A stretch of DNA of 7,109 nt from Candidatus Equinaster intestinalis (GTDB lineage: Bacteria; Bacillota_A; Clostridia; Oscillospirales; Acutalibacteraceae): contig JAGHTJ010000192.1 in the NCBI GenBank assembly GCA_018065375.1, positions 1 through 7,109 on the forward strand, read 5' to 3'. Positions 1 through 5,151 of the stretch are shown here, piece after piece (the stretch's first letter is position 1; each line of letters starts with the position of its first letter). Position numbers and translations under genes: made by a program. The notes under the pieces were generated by a model that worked only from the letters and a program-made list of their open reading frames with translations, ran no database searches and was not told the origin of the DNA.

Positions 1-18
1 TATTATAACAGATTATGA

Positions 19-24
19 TATAAT
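19..24 (+). promoter_or_regulatory. Candidate -10 box for the yfbR-type gene
   Basis: A perfect TATAAT sits 23 bp upstream of the preferred ATG. Its -35 box would fall before the first base of the window, so the promoter cannot be completed. Transcription would start near position 31, at the edge of the ribosome binding site, which implies a very short leader. Confidence 0.35.
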
Positions 25-47
25 ATTCAATAAAGGAAGTGTTAAAA

Positions 48-623
48 ATGCAAAATCATTTTTTCGCCATTCTCTCCCGAATGAAAAATATCTATCGTTG
101 GGGGCTTATGCGCAACACCAAAACCGAAAACTTAAGCGAGCATTCCCTTGAGGTGGCTTTTATAGCCCACGCGCTGTGTATTATCGAAAATGAGAAGTTC
201 GGCGGAAACATCGACCCAAACAAGGCGGCAGTAGTGGCAATGTACCACGATACCACCGAAATAATTACGGGCGATATGCCTACGCCGATTAAATATTATA
301 ATCCGCAGATAAAAGAGGTTTATAAGGATATTGAAGGAATAGCGGCAAACAAGCTGGTATCCATGCTGCCCGATTATATGCAGGATAAATTTCAGCCCAT
401 TTATTTTTGTGAGGACGAAAGCATAAATAAAATCGTAAAAGCCGCCGATAAAATTTCGGCGTATATTAAATGTCTCGAAGAAATGAAAATGGGCAACGGC
501 GAATTTACCGTTGCCTCGAAAACCATAAAGCAGTCGATAGAAAAGATGAATATGCCCTGCGTGGACCTGTTTATGACCGACTTTATCCCCTCATTCAGCC
601 TATCGCTTGATGAGCAAAATTAA
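48..623 (+). CDS. yfbR: YfbR-type 5'-deoxynucleotidase, HD domain
   Basis: This encodes a 191-residue cytoplasmic HD-domain phosphohydrolase that closely resembles E. coli YfbR along its whole length. YfbR dephosphorylates deoxyribonucleoside 5'-monophosphates and so helps balance dNTP pools. The metal-binding set can be seen as H32 (in EHS), H67-D68 (in AMYHD) and D134 (in KAADK). R17-W18, E71 and D76 match the substrate and catalytic positions of YfbR, and the C-terminal PSFSLSLDE also matches. An in-frame GTG at 39 would add three residues, but it overlaps the AAGGA ribosome binding site (33-37). ATG at 48 is 10 nt downstream of that site and aligns with the E. coli N-terminus (HFF..LSR.K), so I prefer it. 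The gene appears to be a single transcription unit with its own terminator. I am sure of the family; the substrate range is inferred from it. Confidence 0.93.
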   Translation: MQNHFFAILSRMKNIYRWGLMRNTKTENLSEHSLEVAFIAHALCIIENEKFGGNIDPNKAAVVAMYHDTTEIITGDMPTPIKYYNPQIKEVYKDIEGIAANKLVSMLPDYMQDKFQPIYFCEDESINKIVKAADKISAYIKCLEEMKMGNGEFTVASKTIKQSIEKMNMPCVDLFMTDFIPSFSLSLDEQN

Positions 624-646
624 ATATATAAATGTATGTATAATGT

Positions 647-676
647 AAGGGAGGGCGTTGCCCTCCCTTTATTTTT
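647..676 (+). terminator. Rho-independent terminator of the yfbR-type gene
   Basis: A perfect 10-bp stem, AAGGGAGGGC (647-656) and GCCCTCCCTT (660-669), encloses a 3-nt loop and is followed by TATTTTT. It begins 24 bp after the stop codon. On the minus strand it is not followed by a T tract, so it terminates mainly the rightward transcript, although it also faces the convergent permease operon. Confidence 0.9.
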
Positions 677-717
677 ACCGAAACCTATCGCGACAGTATT
701 ATTGCATCACACAATTC

Positions 718-739
718 GGGACGATGTGGGCATCGTCCC
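718..739. repeat. REP-like intergenic hairpin
   Basis: A perfect 9-bp inverted repeat, GGGACGATG (718-726) and CATCGTCCC (731-739), has loop TGGG. Neither strand has a T tract after it, so it is not a standard terminator. It lies between two convergent transcription units, a favoured position for dispersed palindromic repeats. That it is a dispersed family is inferred from its form and location and cannot be shown from one copy. Confidence 0.5.
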
Positions 740-753
740 CTACGAATAACTCC

Positions 754-1875
754 TCACCAAATAATCATTACAAAAGCCGTAAGAGTTACGAGGAAAAAGA
801 GGTTTAAAGCCGTAAAAAGCAACAGATATTTTTTAACCTTTTGAGGATAAAGCATTTTGAATTCGTTAAAGGTTATAAGGCTTGCAAGGGAGGAAATGAG
901 GGTTCCGGTGCCGCCGATGTTCACGCCGAGCAGCAGCGCCTTATAATTCGATGTAAACCTCGAAAGCAAAACAGCTGACGGCACGTTACTGATAAACTGG
1001 CAGGAAAGAATTGATACGAGCAGGGTGTTTTTGTTTAAAAGCTCCGATAAAAATCCGCTCACCGCGTCTATTCTCGACATATTCCCCGCAAAGATAAAGA
1101 ACATAACAAATGTAAGCAACAGTCCGTAATCTACACGCCTTAATGCCTTGCGGTCCACAATCAAGAGCGCCACCGTAATAACGGCAAGACCCACGAGATA
1201 ATGAACAACACGGAAAACCGAAAGTACGGAGAGTATAAAAAGCGCCGAAAAAAGCAGAGCTTTTTTAATATTAAGACCCTTGTTTTCGTCCTTTTCGATT
1301 TCAAGCGGGGTTGCCTTTAAAAACATACAGCACCCCATTAAAAGCGCCACCGCCAACAAAAACGGAGGCAGCATTATCAGGGTAAACTCCCCTGTGGGTA
1401 TACTGAATTTTGAGTATAAATAGAGGTTCTGCGGATTGCCGAATGGGGTTAACATTCCGCCTAAATTTGCCGAAATATTCTGCAAAATAAATACAAATGC
1501 GGCGTATTTTTCATTTTTTGTGGAATAAAGTGCAAAATAGCCGAGCGGCAGAAAGGTTATAAGCGCCATATCGTTGGCAATAAGCATTGAGCCTATAAAG
1601 GTTATTATCACAAGCGCCATTGAAAGGCTCCGCAAATTACCCGTGAAGCGGACTATCTTTCTTGAAAGAAATGTGAAAAAGTTGATATTCCCGAGCGCGC
1701 AGACCACCGCCAATGTCATAAAAAGGCAGGAAAGGGTTTTAAAATCAAAATATCCTGCATATTCCTTATCGGGCGGAACCAAAAAACAGGTTATAAGCGC
1801 GGCAAAAAACGCAATGATTAACACTGCGTTTTTTCTTAACAATATCTGTACTTTAAGCTTACTGATTTTAGGCAT
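754..1875 (-). CDS. ArsB/SLC13-superfamily anion permease
   Basis: This 373-residue integral membrane protein has about ten hydrophobic segments, the first near residues 16-35 after a short basic N-terminus. It looks like a member of the ion transporter superfamily that includes ArsB, NhaD and the SLC13/CitM permeases. The two halves each carry paired re-entrant or broken-helix motifs: NDMALITF (101-108) with GGMLTPFGNPQN (139-150), and ISNVPSAVL (295-303) with GGTGTLISS (321-329). In SLC13/DASS proteins the equivalent SNT-type and glycine-rich loops bind the anion and sodium. The protein is somewhat shorter than a typical ArsB (about 430 residues). GGAGG lies 7 nt before the ATG at 1875. The gene follows the alkD-type gene after 16 bp and is probably co-transcribed with it. 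Substrate is unknown: dicarboxylate, citrate, sulfate and arsenite are all possible. No arsR or arsC neighbour supports an arsenic role. Confidence 0.8.
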   Translation of the reverse strand: MPKISKLKVQILLRKNAVLIIAFFAALITCFLVPPDKEYAGYFDFKTLSCLFMTLAVVCALGNINFFTFLSRKIVRFTGNLRSLSMALVIITFIGSMLIANDMALITFLPLGYFALYSTKNEKYAAFVFILQNISANLGGMLTPFGNPQNLYLYSKFSIPTGEFTLIMLPPFLLAVALLMGCCMFLKATPLEIEKDENKGLNIKKALLFSALFILSVLSVFRVVHYLVGLAVITVALLIVDRKALRRVDYGLLLTFVMFFIFAGNMSRIDAVSGFLSELLNKNTLLVSILSCQFISNVPSAVLLSRFTSNYKALLLGVNIGGTGTLISSLASLITFNEFKMLYPQKVKKYLLLFTALNLFFLVTLTAFVMIIW

Positions 1876-1891
1876 TTTTCTGCCTCCGCAA

Positions 1892-2572
1892 TCAAATTTT
1901 TAAGGTTTTCAGATGGGCTTTTTGCTCCGGTGTTATCCGATAGCTTTCGTTTGCCTTCTGTATCGCTTTATTGTGGCACCATTTATCGAGTTTTTTATTT
2001 TCAATATAAGGCAAAGCGCTCTCCCACTGTTTTGTAAGAGCCGTGGCAAAAAACCAGGCAATCATCATATTTACGTAGTATTCTTCGCTTCGAAGAACGG
2101 ATACCTTATCGAGCCATTTTTTGTCAAAATCGGCGTCAAGATAATGCGACATAATCATTTCTATACCAAAACGAACCGTATAGGTTTTATCGCTTTTAAT
2201 CCAGCGGTCAATCTCCCTTTCGAGCTCGGTTTTATGTTTTTTGAAAACGGCGGGAGAAAGCAAATCGCAGGTTGCCCAGTTATCCACAAAGGGAAGCAAG
2301 GCATCAACATATTTTACGGTTTTTTCATAATCCTTACACTGCGAAATAATAAATCCGTGAAGATTGTTTTCGTCGTAGTATTTATGCGGAATATCGTTTA
2401 AAAACTCATCAATTTTTTCGTTTTTTGCGAGTTCCTTGGCAAAGCTGCGCAGAAGCGGAGTTCGCACCCCTATTATGCGCTCTTTATCGACATTCGGCAT
2501 AAGTTTAGCCTGAAAATCGTGGTATGTAAGGTCCTGCATTTCAAAAAGGCGTTTTTTGATATAGTCAGTCAT
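1892..2572 (-). CDS. AlkD-family DNA alkylation repair glycosylase
   Basis: This encodes a 226-residue all-helical HEAT-like repeat protein of the DNA alkylation repair (AlkC/AlkD) family. These enzymes excise positively charged alkylated bases such as 3-methyladenine and 7-methylguanine without flipping the base out of the helix. The key residues known from Bacillus cereus AlkD are all present with matching spacing: W99 and D103 (in DNWATCDL), R134 (in YTVRFGIEM) and W173 (in MIAWFFAT). The R-to-W interval is 39 residues, as in AlkD. Activity is therefore likely retained. The start at 2572 has AGGTGA about 4 nt upstream and a consensus promoter just before it. The gene is first in a two-gene operon with the permease. 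Family assignment is firm, but the lesions it prefers are not evident. Confidence 0.92.
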   Translation of the reverse strand: MTDYIKKRLFEMQDLTYHDFQAKLMPNVDKERIIGVRTPLLRSFAKELAKNEKIDEFLNDIPHKYYDENNLHGFIISQCKDYEKTVKYVDALLPFVDNWATCDLLSPAVFKKHKTELEREIDRWIKSDKTYTVRFGIEMIMSHYLDADFDKKWLDKVSVLRSEEYYVNMMIAWFFATALTKQWESALPYIENKKLDKWCHNKAIQKANESYRITPEQKAHLKTLKI

Positions 2573-2587
2573 ATAATCACCTGAAAT

Positions 2588-2616
2588 ATTGTATCACAGA
2601 GTTTTTATGATTTCAA
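2588..2616 (-). promoter_or_regulatory. Sigma-A promoter of the alkD-permease operon
   Basis: On the minus strand, TTGAAA (2616-2611) is followed after exactly 17 bp by TACAAT (2593-2588). Transcription would start near 2581, giving a leader of about 10 nt that begins almost at the ribosome binding site. Its -35 box lies 7 bp from the -35 box of the divergent promoter. Confidence 0.75.
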
Positions 2617-2623
2617 CAAATCT

Positions 2624-2652
2624 TTGACATTATATACCTTTTCCGTTATAAT
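2624..2652 (+). promoter_or_regulatory. Consensus sigma-A promoter of the membrane protein gene
   Basis: TTGACA (2624-2629) and TATAAT (2647-2652) are separated by 17 bp, a perfect match to the housekeeping consensus. Predicted initiation is near 2659, about 13 nt before the start codon. Confidence 0.85.
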
Positions 2653-2671
2653 ATTTCGGTGGTGAATACAG

Positions 2672-3268
2672 ATGAACGAATTATATGAGGCTTTAAAAGG
2701 TTTAACCGATATACCGCTTGCAATTTTATCGGCAATATGCGGCATACTCCTTTTTAAGATAAAATTAAAGCATAAAAGCATATTTTTCTTTTCTATTTCC
2801 GTAACAGCTGTAATGGGCACGGTAGTTCACGTTTTCAGTTTTTCTAAACTTACTAAAAACCTTATTTGGCTGTTTTTATATCTTTTGTTTTATGAGTCGA
2901 TAAGGAGATTTACATTGCTTTTCCTATCACTTTTAAAGGGCACAACAAACAAAAAGTTCTTATTCGTCTGCGAAATCATTTTGTATCTGATAACCGTTGT
3001 TATTATGTTCACGGGGCTCGGATTTGATATGATAATTTTGTGCGTATATTCCGCAATTTGCATTTGTATTTTGTTTGCCGCCCTGCTCAAATGCAGACCC
3101 TTGCCCAAAAAAATCATAGGCTTTTTGATGCTGCCTTCAGCCGCGGCAATCTTTCAAGCTTTAAGATCGTTTATCCCCTACAGCGCGGTGATTGCTCACG
3201 GTATTCTCTTTACCGCAATACTGATTTTTTACTTTATCGTAAAAGAAAACAACACCGACAGAATTTAA
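2672..3268 (+). CDS. Unrecognised seven-segment membrane protein
   Basis: I do not recognise a characterised family for this 198-residue protein. It has about seven hydrophobic segments, roughly at residues 13-30, 36-56, 63-89, 97-116, 118-140, 147-165 and 170-190, joined by short loops with basic residues (KIKLKHK near 29-35, KGTTNKK near 89-95, RPLPKK near 142-147). Two histidines lie in or near membrane segments, H53 in GTVVHVF and H176 in IAHGI; a polar pair like this occurs in small membrane hydrolases and haem or metal proteins, but the residues are not enough to call one. No signal peptide or enzyme motif is visible. The start at 2672 has GGTGGTGA a few nt upstream (2659-2665) and a perfect promoter. 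It is a monocistronic gene divergent from alkD. Function is unknown. Confidence 0.75.
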   Translation: MNELYEALKGLTDIPLAILSAICGILLFKIKLKHKSIFFFSISVTAVMGTVVHVFSFSKLTKNLIWLFLYLLFYESIRRFTLLFLSLLKGTTNKKFLFVCEIILYLITVVIMFTGLGFDMIILCVYSAICICILFAALLKCRPLPKKIIGFLMLPSAAAIFQALRSFIPYSAVIAHGILFTAILIFYFIVKENNTDRI

Positions 3269-3301
3269 CTTAAATTATATTAAATTTTGTAAAAAAACCG
3301 C

Positions 3302-3330
3302 TTGACACGGCATATTCTTTATGCTATAAT
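3302..3330 (+). promoter_or_regulatory. Consensus sigma-A promoter of tRNA-Tyr
   Basis: TTGACA (3302-3307), a 17-bp spacer and TATAAT (3325-3330) form a perfect consensus promoter. The expected start near 3337 leaves a 5' leader of about 20 nt before the mature tRNA, to be removed by RNase P. Confidence 0.9.
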
Positions 3331-3357
3331 ATCACTTGCGCTGAAAATTTAATATAT

Positions 3358-3442
3358 GGGAGAGTTCCCGAGTGGCCAAAGGGGACAGACTGTAAATCTG
3401 CTGCTTTCAGCTTCGGTGGTTCGAATCCACCCTCTCCCACCA
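3358..3442 (+). tRNA. tRNA-Tyr (anticodon GTA)
   Basis: A full cloverleaf can be folded by eye. Acceptor GGGAGAG (3358-3364) pairs with CTCTCCC (3432-3438). The T stem GGTGG (3415-3419) pairs with CCACC (3427-3431) around TTCGAAT. The anticodon loop CTGTAAA (3390-3396) contains GTA at 3392-3394. The long variable arm (GCT-TTC-AGC) is expected for a bacterial class II tRNA-Tyr. Discriminator A3439 and an encoded CCA (3440-3442) complete it. The outermost anticodon-stem pair (A3385 with C3401) is mismatched, while the inner four pairs are intact. Its 3' end lies 259 bp from the stop codon of a tyrosine recombinase, which makes it the probable integration target of the element to the right. Confidence 0.97.
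3420..3442 (+). other. Candidate attL core in the tRNA 3' end
   Basis: Tyrosine-recombinase elements commonly insert in the T-loop-to-CCA portion of a tRNA gene and restore it on integration. This segment fits by position, next to a minus-strand integrase that reads toward it. No second copy is present in the window, because the right end of the element is beyond it. The exact core is therefore unproven, and a target in the following intergenic DNA remains possible. Confidence 0.35.
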
Positions 3443-3445
3443 TTT

Positions 3446-3475
3446 GACGAGGTTTCTAAACCTCGTCTTATTTTT
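3446..3475 (+). terminator. Rho-independent terminator of tRNA-Tyr
   Basis: GACGAGGTTT (3446-3455) and AAACCTCGTC (3458-3467) form a near-continuous stem, realistically 9 bp with loop TCTA. TTATTTTT follows. The hairpin starts 3 nt after the CCA end. Confidence 0.9.
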
Positions 3476-3484
3476 CCTCAAAAT

Positions 3485-3525
3485 GCCCCGAAATGCCCTA
3501 TTTAAGCGGTTTTCGGGGCTTTTTT
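3485..3525 (+). terminator. Second terminator-like hairpin after tRNA-Tyr
   Basis: GCCCCGAAA (3485-3493) pairs perfectly with TTTCGGGGC (3511-3519) across a 17-nt loop. Six T residues follow on the plus strand (3520-3525). On the minus strand ATTTTG follows the stem, so it may also weakly stop integrase transcripts, for which no better terminator is visible. Confidence 0.65.
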
Positions 3526-3532
3526 GAGTTAT

Positions 3533-3548
3533 TTTAAGTTAACTTAAA
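3533..3548. repeat. 16-bp perfect palindrome in the att region
   Basis: TTTAAGTTAACTTAAA is its own reverse complement with no loop, so it suits a symmetric protein dimer rather than an RNA hairpin. It lies between the tRNA terminators and the TTGGGCT repeats. A regulator or recombination-factor site is possible, but no known operator is recognised. Confidence 0.6.
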
Positions 3549-3558
3549 TTCGTCTGCG

Positions 3559-3665
3559 TTGGGCTAAAATTGGGCTGTTTTTTGAGCTTATTGGGCTATT
3601 TTTGGTCCCCCGTTTTTCCTCTGTTTATGCGGGTTCAGAGCACTTTTCAAAAATCTAATTGGGCT
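3559..3665. repeat. Four TTGGGCT direct repeats, putative integrase arm sites
   Basis: Copies are at 3559-3565, 3570-3576, 3591-3597 and 3659-3665, all in the same orientation. The start-to-start intervals are 11, 21 and 68 bp, so the first three are spaced near one and two helical turns. They lie 37-143 bp beyond the integrase stop codon. Integrases with an N-terminal arm-binding domain bind short direct repeats in this position, which is the basis for the proposed role. Confidence 0.5.
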
Positions 3666-3701
3666 ACAATTTCGCATAATTTCCGATATTTTCAGCATAT
3701 T

Positions 3702-4880
3702 TTACATATTTTGGTAAATTGACAAGCCGTTTTGCTTCATATAGTTTTCGGCGTTTTGGATATTATCAAATTCAAATTTATCGAAAACATCACCGTAGGT
3801 GTTGTAGGTTGTAGTAATATCCTTATGCCCTAAAATGTGTTGAAGCACCTTTGCCTGCATTCCCGATTCGATACAGCGTGTTGCAAAAGTATGCCTGAGT
3901 GAATGCAAATCAACCTTTGTATTTATCTGCGGCTTAATAAAGTTGTATTTTTCCATCATTCTGCGGAACTGGCTGTAAATCATCGGTCTTGAAATAAATC
4001 TGCCGTCCTCCCTTGCGAAAACAAACTCTTCTTCGCCTTTTCCGGCACAAAGTTCATTTAGCAGGCGCTTGACCTCATCCGTAACCTTAATGGTTCGCAT
4101 ACCGGTTGCAGTTTTGGTTTGCTCGTTTATAAAGGGATTGCCCGTATCATCGGTCGCCATTGTTCTGTGAATTCTGATATAACCGTTTTCCAAATCAATA
4201 TCCGCTACCGTAAGGGCAACAACCTCACCCATTCTCATACCCGTAAAGAGTGATAAAAGCATTTCTTCCGAATACTGTATATCCTCCGTTTTAAGCAGGC
4301 GAATAAATTCGGTTTCTTCTTCGAGTGTCAATGCCCTTATCTTTACATCCCTTTTATTTGACCTCGGTTTCTCTACCCTTTTCATAGGCGATTCCATTAT
4401 AAGTCGATCATCAACGGCATTTTTGAATATTCTGTTTAAGAGCATAAATATTTTGCTTATAATCGAATTTGAATAATCGGTACATTCATCAATCAAAAAG
4501 TTTTGCAGCAGCATCGGCGTTACTTCTTGAAGTTTCCTGCCGTAAATCGGAGTTAACATATTAAGTGTTCCAAACTCACGATGGGCAGTTTGTGGTTGTA
4601 TCTTATTTAATTTCAATTTCTTTTCTATGAGTTGTTTGCCGTAAATATATATTGTTAAATCTTCGGCTGCATAAATCGTTCCGGTTTCATATATATTTAC
4701 GATTTCTCGCATTTTTTGCCGGCATTCATCTTGCGATCTGCCGTAGACCGCTTTTCGAATAGCCTTACCCTGCTCATCAAACTGGTCGGGAATTGTAAGG
4801 CGGTATCTCCACCGTTTCTTTTCTTTATCATAAGAAAAAGAGCCCTCTCCGTTAAAGCGCTTTGTAGTTTTATTACTCAT
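3702..4880 (-). CDS. int: Tyrosine recombinase / integrase
   Basis: This encodes a 392-residue site-specific integrase that would catalyse insertion and excision of the element. The domains in order are an AP2-like arm-DNA-binding domain (about 8-60, with GEGSFSYDKEKKRWRYRL), a helical core-binding domain (about 75-170), and a catalytic domain (about 180-380). The catalytic set is complete: R216 (TGMRMGE), K256 (QTKTATG), H326 and R329 (LHSLRH), H352 (LGHKD) and nucleophile Y362 (NTYGDV). The overall form is that of Tn916/Tn1549-type and phage integrases of Firmicutes. AAGGAGG lies about 6 nt before the ATG at 4880. The gene is last in the minus-strand operon, 65 bp after the excisionase-like gene and separated from it by a strong hairpin. 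It points at tRNA-Tyr, the usual arrangement at an attachment site. Confidence 0.96.
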   Translation of the reverse strand: MSNKTTKRFNGEGSFSYDKEKKRWRYRLTIPDQFDEQGKAIRKAVYGRSQDECRQKMREIVNIYETGTIYAAEDLTIYIYGKQLIEKKLKLNKIQPQTAHREFGTLNMLTPIYGRKLQEVTPMLLQNFLIDECTDYSNSIISKIFMLLNRIFKNAVDDRLIMESPMKRVEKPRSNKRDVKIRALTLEEETEFIRLLKTEDIQYSEEMLLSLFTGMRMGEVVALTVADIDLENGYIRIHRTMATDDTGNPFINEQTKTATGMRTIKVTDEVKRLLNELCAGKGEEEFVFAREDGRFISRPMIYSQFRRMMEKYNFIKPQINTKVDLHSLRHTFATRCIESGMQAKVLQHILGHKDITTTYNTYGDVFDKFEFDNIQNAENYMKQNGLSIYQNM

Positions 4881-4900
4881 TTTTTACCTCCTTAAATATT

Positions 4901-4934
4901 GTACGGGCATTGTAATAGATGCCCGTACTTTTTT
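4901..4934 (+). terminator. Terminator-shaped hairpin between xis and int, plus-strand oriented
   Basis: GTACGGGCAT (4901-4910) and ATGCCCGTAC (4919-4928) form a perfect 10-bp stem with an 8-nt loop. Six T residues (4929-4934) follow on the plus strand. In that direction it is a good intrinsic terminator, yet both flanking genes are on the minus strand. Read along the operon, the stem ends about 8 nt before the int ribosome binding site and has no T tract. There it could instead stabilise, process or modulate translation of the int message. Confidence 0.7.
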
Positions 4935-4945
4935 CAAATGTGCGA

Positions 4946-5140
4946 TTAAATTCGCTTTTCGGATGCCCACTTAATAAATTCCGATTTCATTACTTTTAAG
5001 TTTTTGCCGCACTTGACAAGCGGAAAATCTTTTCTTCGCATAATCTGTCTGGCAACCGGCATCGAGCAACCCATAAGAGCGGCAATTTCTTTTGTGCCTA
5101 TAAACTGCATTAAACTTATTTCTTCGTGTGTTAAATTCAT
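4946..5140 (-). CDS. Small winged-helix excisionase-like protein
   Basis: This encodes a 64-residue protein with one MerR/excisionase-type winged helix-turn-helix. Its core is IGTKEIAALMGCSMPVARQI (about 14-33), a wing follows with KCGKNLKVMKSEF (about 43-55), and the end is a basic WASEKR tail. This is the compact layout of Xis and HTH_17-type proteins, which bend attachment-site DNA and bias recombination toward excision. Its place directly before int supports that role. The ribosome binding site AGGAGGGG overlaps the stop codon of the upstream parB-like gene, and only 11 bp separate the two genes, so their translation is probably coupled. A transcriptional regulator of the element is an alternative. 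Confidence 0.75.
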   Translation of the reverse strand: MNLTHEEISLMQFIGTKEIAALMGCSMPVARQIMRRKDFPLVKCGKNLKVMKSEFIKWASEKRI

Positions 5141-5151
5141 ATTACCCCTCC

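Noticed and set aside
39..47. GTG start for the yfbR-type gene
   Set aside because: The GTG overlaps the ribosome binding site, and alignment with E. coli YfbR favours ATG at 48.
754..1875. Permease as a definite ArsB arsenite exporter
   Set aside because: Superfamily motifs do not fix the substrate, and no arsR, arsA or arsC neighbour is present.
1574..1903. Plus-strand open frame of 109 codons opposite the permease
   Set aside because: It is antisense to a clear membrane protein with a good ribosome binding site, and its product has no recognisable domain.
1913..2401. Plus-strand open frame of 162 codons opposite the alkD-type gene
   Set aside because: It mirrors the AlkD-family reading frame, which has all of its active-site residues, and it lacks a supporting start context.
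3619..3640. CTCTG/CAGAG inverted repeat as an integrase terminator
   Set aside because: Only 5 bp with a 12-nt loop and no T tract on the minus strand, so it is within chance expectation.
3559..3665. TTGGGCT repeats as a CRISPR array
   Set aside because: The repeats are 7 bp and irregularly spaced, with no spacers of constant length and no cas genes.
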